A DNA stretch of 40,172 nt. It comes from an uncultured Desulfosporosinus sp. (GTDB taxonomy: Bacteria; Bacillota; Desulfitobacteriia; Desulfitobacteriales; Desulfitobacteriaceae). This document shows positions 35,807-40,172 of this stretch, piece after piece. The stretch is from NCBI GenBank assembly GCA_927405585.1, contig CAKMJS010000117.1, forward strand, positions 1-40,172, in the 5' to 3' direction. A program made the translations under genes and the position numbers. The notes beneath the pieces are model-generated. The model saw only the letters and a program-made list of their open reading frames with translations. It had not been told where the DNA came from and searched no databases. The stretch's first letter is position 1, and each line of letters opens with the position of its first letter.

Positions 35807-36400
35807 CTAACTTTTAAATTTAAAGTTGTATACCTTATTCTCTGTGATTAACATAGACATTTTAGCATCGTACTTGCCAACCGGTACTTGTGGAATTACT
35901 TGGCATTCAAAGCCTAAAGCAATCCTTGGTATTAAAGGATTTACCAGCATAAAGAAGCGGTCATAATAGCCTCCCCCATACCCTAAACGATTCCCTTGTA
36001 GATCAAACCCAGAACCCGGTACGATAATCAAATCGATTTCCGAGGGTTCCACTACTCCAAGCGACAATTTGGGTTCGCGAATTCCATAAGTTCCTGGTTC
36101 GATATCCTGGGTCAGATCACACACTTCGATCGGAAGGAGTACATTATGAGCTGCACAGCGGGGCAATACTAGCCTTTTCTTAGCTGCGATCGTTGCCTCC
36201 GCCATGGCCGTCGTCTCGACCTCGTCACGAAAATTCAGAAATAACATCACGGTTTGAGCCCTTTGGAACTCGGGTAAATCCATAAGTCTTTGCTGAATAA
36301 GTTGGCTTTTTCTTTGTCTTTCTTTCTCCCCTAAGGAGGTCCGTTGACATAGACACGCTTCGCGCACTCCCGCCTTTATCGACTGTTGGTCCTCACTCAT
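35807..36400 (-). CDS. 5-formyltetrahydrofolate cyclo-ligase family protein
   Basis: These enzymes turn 5-formyl-THF into 5,10-methenyl-THF with ATP. The 197-residue protein has EPGTYGIREP, then IIVPGSGFDLQGNRLGYGGG and YYDRF, the family core. It is first in the operon, 21 bases before the NuoE-like gene, which connects one-carbon folate chemistry to formate. The family start MSEDQQSIKAGVREAC fits, with an AAGGGT site. Some members are not true cyclo-ligases, so activity is probable, not proven. Confidence 0.92.
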   Translation of the reverse strand: MSEDQQSIKAGVREACLCQRTSLGEKERQRKSQLIQQRLMDLPEFQRAQTVMLFLNFRDEVETTAMAEATIAAKKRLVLPRCAAHNVLLPIEVCDLTQDIEPGTYGIREPKLSLGVVEPSEIDLIIVPGSGFDLQGNRLGYGGGYYDRFFMLVNPLIPRIALGFECQVIPQVPVGKYDAKMSMLITENKVYNFKFKS

Positions 36401-36646
36401 GTCAAAACTACCCTTCAGAAAAATCTCGTACTTATTAATCTATTCGATGAATACTAAAGAAATCCTCCCAATTATTAAAATTTATTATAAGTGTTTTCAG
36501 TTATTTTGAACCACTCTTTACTATGTGGCCCACAATGCATCTTTCGTACATAAAGAACATATAATTGTTAAATTCTCTTAATAGTGCAAACATTCTTTCT
36601 AATCAGATAAACTTGGTATATTAAGCCATATTTTAGGACCTAAAAC
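36401..36646. other. AT-rich non-coding stretch upstream of the fdh operon
   Basis: No gene is visible. This region should hold the operon promoter on the minus strand. It is AT-rich and borders the DnaA-box cluster, so it could also serve as an unwinding region. Confidence 0.45.
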
Positions 36647-36821
36647 TTATCCACCTTCTAAAATCAAGTTCTACCGCTATATTTCTTAGTTATCCACATT
36701 ATCCACAGGCACTGTGGATAATGTGGGCCAAAAATGACCGTTTTCACCTAAAAGCGCAAACCTGCTTCTATGACTTATCTACAGACTTATCCACATTATC
36801 CACAACTCCACCTTATCCACA
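36647..36821. other. cluster of eight DnaA-box-like 9-mers
   Basis: Six exact TTATCCACA sites lie at 36690, 36699, 36787, 36796 and 36813 (plus strand) and at 36713-36721 (minus strand). One-mismatch copies lie at 36647 (TTATCCACC) and 36775 (TTATCTACA). Two pairs are head-to-tail with no gap (TTATCCACATTATCCACA). That is far above chance, but no dnaA, dnaN, rpmH or gidA/parA gene is in the window. It could be a DnaA-titrating locus or a control region for the fdh operon. Confidence 0.85.
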
Positions 36822-36863
36822 GAACATACGCTCCAATCTCTTCTCGATCTGCCAAGTCTTAAC

Positions 36864-37230
36864 AAATGGAGCAAGGAAATCTAATTCCTCGCTCCATTTC
36901 TCGCCCAAGTTGAGCATGTTAGTTTTGTGGACGGTTCTTCAAGTTGCATGAGAGCGTTTAGTGATTTTTAACCATCATTAGGTTCAGGTCGATCGGAAAA
37001 TCATTATAATGTAGAATAGGACCAACATCGGTGCAAGAATCAGGGACGGTTCTGCAACTTGCATTTCATCTTGGGCTTCAAGGGAATACGTCAAAAGCAG
37101 CGAGGGAATCTACTTCCTCGCTGCTTTTCGTATGCTAGCTGGTCAAATGGGGGGACGGTTCTAACTTGCATTTTCACAAAACGAAGCGGGATATCCAAGT
37201 CTGCGCTATGCTTTGTGAAAATGCAAGTTA
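36864..37230. repeat. REP-like hairpin array with GGACGGTTCT motifs
   Basis: It contains a hairpin AAATGGAGCAAGGAA/TTCCTCGCTCCATTT (36864-36899), a similar one AAAAGCAGCGAGGGAA/TTCCTCGCTGCTTTT (37093-37128) and a 19-base perfect inverted repeat TAACTTGCATTTTCACAAA (37162-37180 against 37212-37230). The GGACGGTTCT motif occurs at 36929, 37044 and 37153, with AACTTGCAT nearby each time. No gene fits here. Confidence 0.75.
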
Positions 37231-37234
37231 CTGT

Positions 37235-37450
37235 TCACTTGTATTCCAAAACGGTAACCTTCCAGCCATAAGGTATTCCTGATACTCGATCTGGAACAGG
37301 ATTTTTAAAAGCTAAATATGGGGCTGTTTCTGCTGGTCTTATTAGTATCGGTGATACAAGTGCTGGTGATGATTTAGGCAATAACCATATCCCAATGAGT
37401 AATACGACGGATAGCACAATAAAAATAATTAATGACTTTGTATTATTCAT
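37235..37450 (-). CDS. small single-pass membrane protein, related to 37900-38388
   Basis: From the ATG at 37450 the protein is 71 residues, MNNTKSLIIFIVLSVVLLIG then IWLLPKSSPALVSPILIRPA. The segment MN..K...IFI.LS.VLLIGI.LLPKSS is the same as in the 37900-38388 product, so the two are paralogues, this one lacking most of the N-terminal part. The frame extends 22 codons upstream with a short similar segment. An AAGAGGAAG site is near. Probably a truncated duplicate. Confidence 0.5.
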   Translation of the reverse strand: MNNTKSLIIFIVLSVVLLIGIWLLPKSSPALVSPILIRPAETAPYLAFKNPVPDRVSGIPYGWKVTVLEYK

Positions 37451-37674
37451 GTTAATCTCTTCCTCTTTAGCGTTTGTAATACACCTAACAACCAGATCGT
37501 CGATAAGCAGATCCAAACCTTTTTTTAAGATTAATACTCCTTCTCTATACCAACAGCCATAAGATTATGACGATTATCGCTAACGTTAACAGTCTTTTTC
37601 ATCCTTCCGTGCAAGGTTAACCTCCAAGTACCACTTGTTGAAGAAGCTGAAGTCTCGATTTTGCGCAACTACGG

Positions 37675-37860
37675 TTACTCAAAGTTTTGATTGCTGAATA
37701 TGATGGTCGACCCTTCATCTTTTATTATACGATAGTCCACTCCATCCGATAGTCGCTCATTGTTCCCAACCCATTCAGCTGGTTTGCCATTGACATAACC
37801 AACCGTGTAGATTCCGTTAGAGATCATGATTTCACAGGTCATCCCATATTCAAAGTTCAT
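37675..37860 (-). CDS. small hypothetical protein
   Basis: The 61-residue product MNFEYGMTCEIMISNGIYTV is soluble, with no known motif; a few acidic and aromatic positions are regular. The ATG has a GAGAGGA site about 9 bases upstream. It lies between the two related membrane genes. Evidence for expression is limited to the start region. Confidence 0.45.
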   Translation of the reverse strand: MNFEYGMTCEIMISNGIYTVGYVNGKPAEWVGNNERLSDGVDYRIIKDEGSTIIFSNQNFE

Positions 37861-37899
37861 TTAAAAAAATCCTCTCACCTCTATAAGTTTCTGGTTGAG

Positions 37900-38388
37900 T
37901 CACTCTTCCGAGCCCTTGCTCAAACCTTGTAAACCGTAACTGTTACCTTGTTGCTGATCTGCTGATGCTGATGCTGTAATTGATGCTGGTACAAATACTT
38001 GTGATGATTTAGGCAATAAACCTATACCTATGAGTAGTACAATTGAAAGCGCAATAAAAATGGCAGCTGCCTTTCTACTATTCATTTCTTTAGCTTTTGT
38101 TACCTTAGTAAATGCTTGCCATTGTTTTAGTGTTCCACCTTTGATTGTAATTCGCTCGGCCCACTCCCCCTCAGTGCAAGTTCTAATGTCAATATCAAAT
38201 GCCTCCTTAAACAGCTTAACAATCGACCCTCGAAGTATAGCCTTATCACTTAGATCAGGGCTTAAATAATCATTAGCCGCCAACAGGTCTATTATTTTTG
38301 GACTTTCAACTGGAACTATGAAGTCGGGGTACTCCTTATCTTTTATAGATAACGGTTTATATTGGCGCTTCACGCTTTTCGTTTCCAA
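37900..38388 (-). CDS. membrane-anchored hypothetical protein
   Basis: The 162-residue protein has a cytoplasmic-type N-terminal part of about 105 residues (ending KVTKAKEMNSRK), one transmembrane segment (AAAIFIALSIVLLIGIGLLP) and a short outer tail rich in Ser, Ala and Gln. The TTG start at 38388 follows a strong GGGGGAGGT at 6 bases. The membrane part matches the 37235-37450 protein. No function is evident; it sits between transposon-like sequence and the small gene group, in a likely accessory region. Confidence 0.65.
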   Translation of the reverse strand: METKSVKRQYKPLSIKDKEYPDFIVPVESPKIIDLLAANDYLSPDLSDKAILRGSIVKLFKEAFDIDIRTCTEGEWAERITIKGGTLKQWQAFTKVTKAKEMNSRKAAAIFIALSIVLLIGIGLLPKSSQVFVPASITASASADQQQGNSYGLQGLSKGSEE

Positions 38389-38427
38389 TTAGTTACCTCC
38401 CCCTTTTTTCACTTGATCCAACATAAG

Positions 38428-38535
38428 ACTCCCACTTCTACAAGTGGGGAGTGGTACAAGTACTTTGCTTCGGTAGGGGAAGATTCCCCCACCGAAGTCT
38501 CGAAGTTCAACTTTAGTTGACGAGTTCACAGAGTC
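38428..38535 (-). mobile_element. chain of hairpins like an IS200/IS605 right end (omega-RNA-like)
   Basis: Three hairpins follow each other: ACTCCCACTT/AAGTGGGGAGT (38428-38452), CTTCGGTAGGGGA/TCCCCCACCGAAG (38468-38497) and GTTCAACT/AGTTGAC near 38508. Read on the minus strand, the order resembles the structured 3' ends of IS200/IS605-type elements beyond tnpB. No tnpA or tnpB frame is intact here, so it would be a remnant. Confidence 0.4.
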
Positions 38536-38589
38536 AAGTCTTGCAAAGTGTTCCATGATTTTTCCCCAAATACGCTGTGTTTCAATCAA

Positions 38590-38763
38590 TCACGATAATG
38601 TTTCTTAACATTTTTATGGTATTTTTCCAATTCAACTAAGACATTCATAAACTCTGGTTGTCCAAAACGAGCGCAAATTTTAGGTAAGTTTACAGGTGAT
38701 CTGGTCCAAGATACGAATTGTCAAAAGGACAGCTCTGTGACTAAGTCCACATGCCTTAATTTT
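38590..38763 (-). pseudogene. degraded protein C-terminus, unknown
   Basis: On the minus strand a frame reads RHVDLVTELSF, a TGA, then QFVSWTRSPVNLPKICARFG and MNVLVELEKYHKNVKKHYRD before a stop. It looks like the end of a decayed gene next to the transposon-like hairpins. Family not recognised. No SECIS-like hairpin follows the TGA, so it is not a third selenoprotein. Confidence 0.35.
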
Positions 38764-38820
38764 TCTCAATATTGGTTATATTCACCATTAACAAAATACT
38801 ATCATACTATTATATTTTTT

Positions 38821-38883
38821 TCAACATATAATAAGTTTATTTCATCATATAATTAACTTATTTAATCATATTATTAACTAATT
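38821..38883. repeat. three 21-bp AT-rich tandem repeats
   Basis: Copies TCAACATATAATAAGTTTATT, then a TCATCATATAATTAACTTATT-like unit and a TAATCATATTATTAACTAATT-like unit follow at a 21-base pitch. They lie within an AT-rich region (38764-38985), about 140 bases before the ROK-type gene. Two helical turns per unit fits a protein-binding iteron or operator. Confidence 0.7.
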
Positions 38884-39028
38884 AAAAGTATATTTTATCT
38901 TCTATTAACTAATGTATTACGCTATATTTATTTTTATTATTATATTAAAATACTCTTGTTATATGTGGTATACTTACTGAGTGTTTAAGGATATCCTAAT
39001 TAGTAATACAATAGAGGAGTGAATGCAA

Positions 39029-40172
39029 ATGTCTGAATTCAATCTATTGACTAATACTGATTGGCGAATATTAAATGTGATACGCCAAAAAGGGGAAGTC
39101 GATCGTGGTTATATAATAAAAGTAACAGGCTCAACATTGGCAACTGTATCCTCAAGTCTTAAGCATCTGCTCGGAAATAAAAGTGATTTAAAGACTGCCT
39201 TGATTACGAAAAAGGAAATGCCTAAAAGAGAAACCAAAGCCGGTCCTGCCCCGATTTTATATAGCGTTATACCTACTATCGGATATTTCTTGGGTATTTC
39301 GGTGGGTCTATCGCACACAAGGTTAGCACTAATCGATTTCGATTTTCAGGTTGTTGAACTAAAGTCTAACTATGGAGAAGAATTTTGCTTCGAAACGGGA
39401 ACACAGATGAGTACGGTTGTCCATAATGTTAGAAAACTATTGATAAGCCTTAGAGAGCAAAGACCTGAAATGGTACAAAAGTTACTTGGAATTGGATTTG
39501 CTTGTGAAGGTGCAGTAGATTGCGTGAATAAAGTTGCTAAATATTCTCCTGCTATGCCTTTAGTAAAGGAACTAAGTATTAAGGATATCTTAGGATCTAG
39601 TGAAATGGATTATATAGAAAAAAATAATTTATCGTTGGCAATGGACAACGTACCAAATTGTATCGGCACTGCTGAACTCCTGGTGGGAAATCTGTCGGAA
39701 TATTATTCTAAGAATGATAAGAATGACAAAGATGATCATGAAGATAAGAATTACAGGGCAAGAAATGAGAAGTACATTATTTGCCTAAATATTGGAACTG
39801 AGATTTCTGTATCCCTCATCTTAGATGGCAAAATTTATAGAGGTATGTCAAACTATTCAGGTTGTATCGAGCATTTCTTTGTTGATGTTGACTATGATGA
39901 GTTGAAAACGATTCCAGGATTTAGTTTTAAAGACACAGATCCCTACCGGCAACTGGGATTTTTAATTGCAAACTCTATTGGAAAAATAGATAAACGGAAC
40001 ACTTTACACAATTTAACTAAGGATGAACTGAATAAAGTCTATGAATACTCAGGTACTATCATCGGCAAAAGCTTAAGCTACATAATCAATCTTCTTAATC
40101 CTGAACTTATAGTGCTAACAGGGCATAATGCTGACGCTTTCTATGACCGTTTTTATCCGCAAATACGCGAGA
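39029..40172 (+). CDS. ROK-family transcriptional regulator, partial (runs off the window)
   Basis: At least 381 residues are visible. An N-terminal winged helix (WRILNVIRQKGEVDRGYIIK, then STLATVSSSLKHLL) is followed by a ROK domain: YFLGISVGLSHTRLALIDFD, GIGFACEGAVDC, IICLNIGTEISVSLILDGKI and NLLNPELIVLTG. Kinase-type residues and the CxCGxxGC zinc motif are degenerate or absent (YSGCIEHFF), so it is a regulator, not a sugar kinase. ATG at 39029 or at 39023, both near GAGGAG. A TATACT box at 38969 may be its -10. The 3' end is cut by the window edge. Confidence 0.75.
   Translation, partial: MSEFNLLTNTDWRILNVIRQKGEVDRGYIIKVTGSTLATVSSSLKHLLGNKSDLKTALITKKEMPKRETKAGPAPILYSVIPTIGYFLGISVGLSHTRLALIDFDFQVVELKSNYGEEFCFETGTQMSTVVHNVRKLLISLREQRPEMVQKLLGIGFACEGAVDCVNKVAKYSPAMPLVKELSIKDILGSSEMDYIEKNNLSLAMDNVPNCIGTAELLVGNLSEYYSKNDKNDKDDHEDKNYRARNEKYIICLNIGTEISVSLILDGKIYRGMSNYSGCIEHFFVDVDYDELKTIPGFSFKDTDPYRQLGFLIANSIGKIDKRNTLHNLTKDELNKVYEYSGTIIGKSLSYIINLLNPELIVLTGHNADAFYDRFYPQIRE

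Noticed and set aside
36401-36900. Chromosomal origin oriC
   Set aside because: The DnaA boxes fit, but no dnaA, dnaN, rpmH or parAB gene is visible, so only a DnaA-box cluster is claimed.
38389-38589. 66-codon minus-strand ORF
   Set aside because: It runs through the chain of hairpins and is better explained as structured transposon-end sequence.
38590-38763. A third selenoprotein using the internal TGA
   Set aside because: No SECIS-like hairpin or redox motif follows the TGA, and the frame has no start; it looks decayed.

Overview
The window looks like chromosomal DNA of an anaerobic, probably spore-forming, low-to-mid GC Firmicute of the Peptococcaceae type (Desulfosporosinus/Desulfitobacterium-like). 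This rests on content, not on a database match: CIRCE-controlled groESL, an anaerobic GlpABC dehydrogenase, an NAD-linked selenocysteine formate dehydrogenase, a complete molybdenum-cofactor operon, an AgrBD peptide system, small YjcZ-like glycine-rich membrane peptides, an LtaS-type protein and strong Shine-Dalgarno sites. No rRNA, tRNA, CRISPR array or intact transposase gene was seen.

Layout. 1-2023: 3' part of trkA and complete trkH (potassium uptake); the first 123 bases are an exact inverted copy of an internal piece of trkH. 2299-4401: hpt-guaA purine genes. 4587-6235: an anchored secreted protein, two YjcZ-like peptides and an unknown gene. 6416-10530: glpA-glpB-glpC, with a remnant of a sugar-ABC permease upstream. 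11042-16725: small genes, decayed pieces, a tautomerase, an LtaS-type protein, a zinc-ribbon protein, a CsbD-like stress protein behind a perfect consensus promoter, and an NlpC/P60 hydrolase. 17121-19187: groES-groEL with CIRCE. 19358-21708: NYN protein, EamA exporter, zinc-ribbon protein.

21999-26424 is a molybdenum/formate module: moaA-moaC-MOSC-mogA behind a structured, terminator-ended leader (Moco-riboswitch candidate), then divergent fdhD, convergent mobA, and in front of mobA an unannotated 78-codon glutaredoxin whose first active-site cysteine is an in-frame TGA (U-P-Y-C) followed by a bacterial SECIS-like hairpin. 26567-30530 is an agr-type region: two related multi-pass membrane proteins, each behind a similar promoter with an ATTCGCGCGAAT-type palindrome, then agrB, a short agrD and a PAS histidine kinase. 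30799-36400 is an operon for a 5-formyl-THF cyclo-ligase-like protein, NuoE-like and NuoF-like subunits and formate dehydrogenase alpha, which is split in naive ORF calls by a TGA that is selenocysteine.

36401-40172 is mainly non-coding and accessory: eight DnaA-box-like 9-mers within 175 bp, several REP-like hairpins sharing a GGACGGTTCT motif, small membrane/hypothetical genes, a chain of hairpins resembling an IS200/IS605 right end, an AT-rich stretch with three 21-bp tandem repeats, and the start of a ROK-type regulator that runs off the window.

The molybdenum, FdhD, selenium and formate-dehydrogenase genes form one working theme: moaA/moaC/mogA/mobA make the cofactor, FdhD supplies sulfur to it, and the NuoEF-like subunits pass electrons between formate and NAD(H) or a partner carrier, with the cyclo-ligase linking to one-carbon folate metabolism. 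The two strongest new points are the selenoprotein glutaredoxin and the tandem DnaA-box cluster away from any visible dnaA/dnaN.
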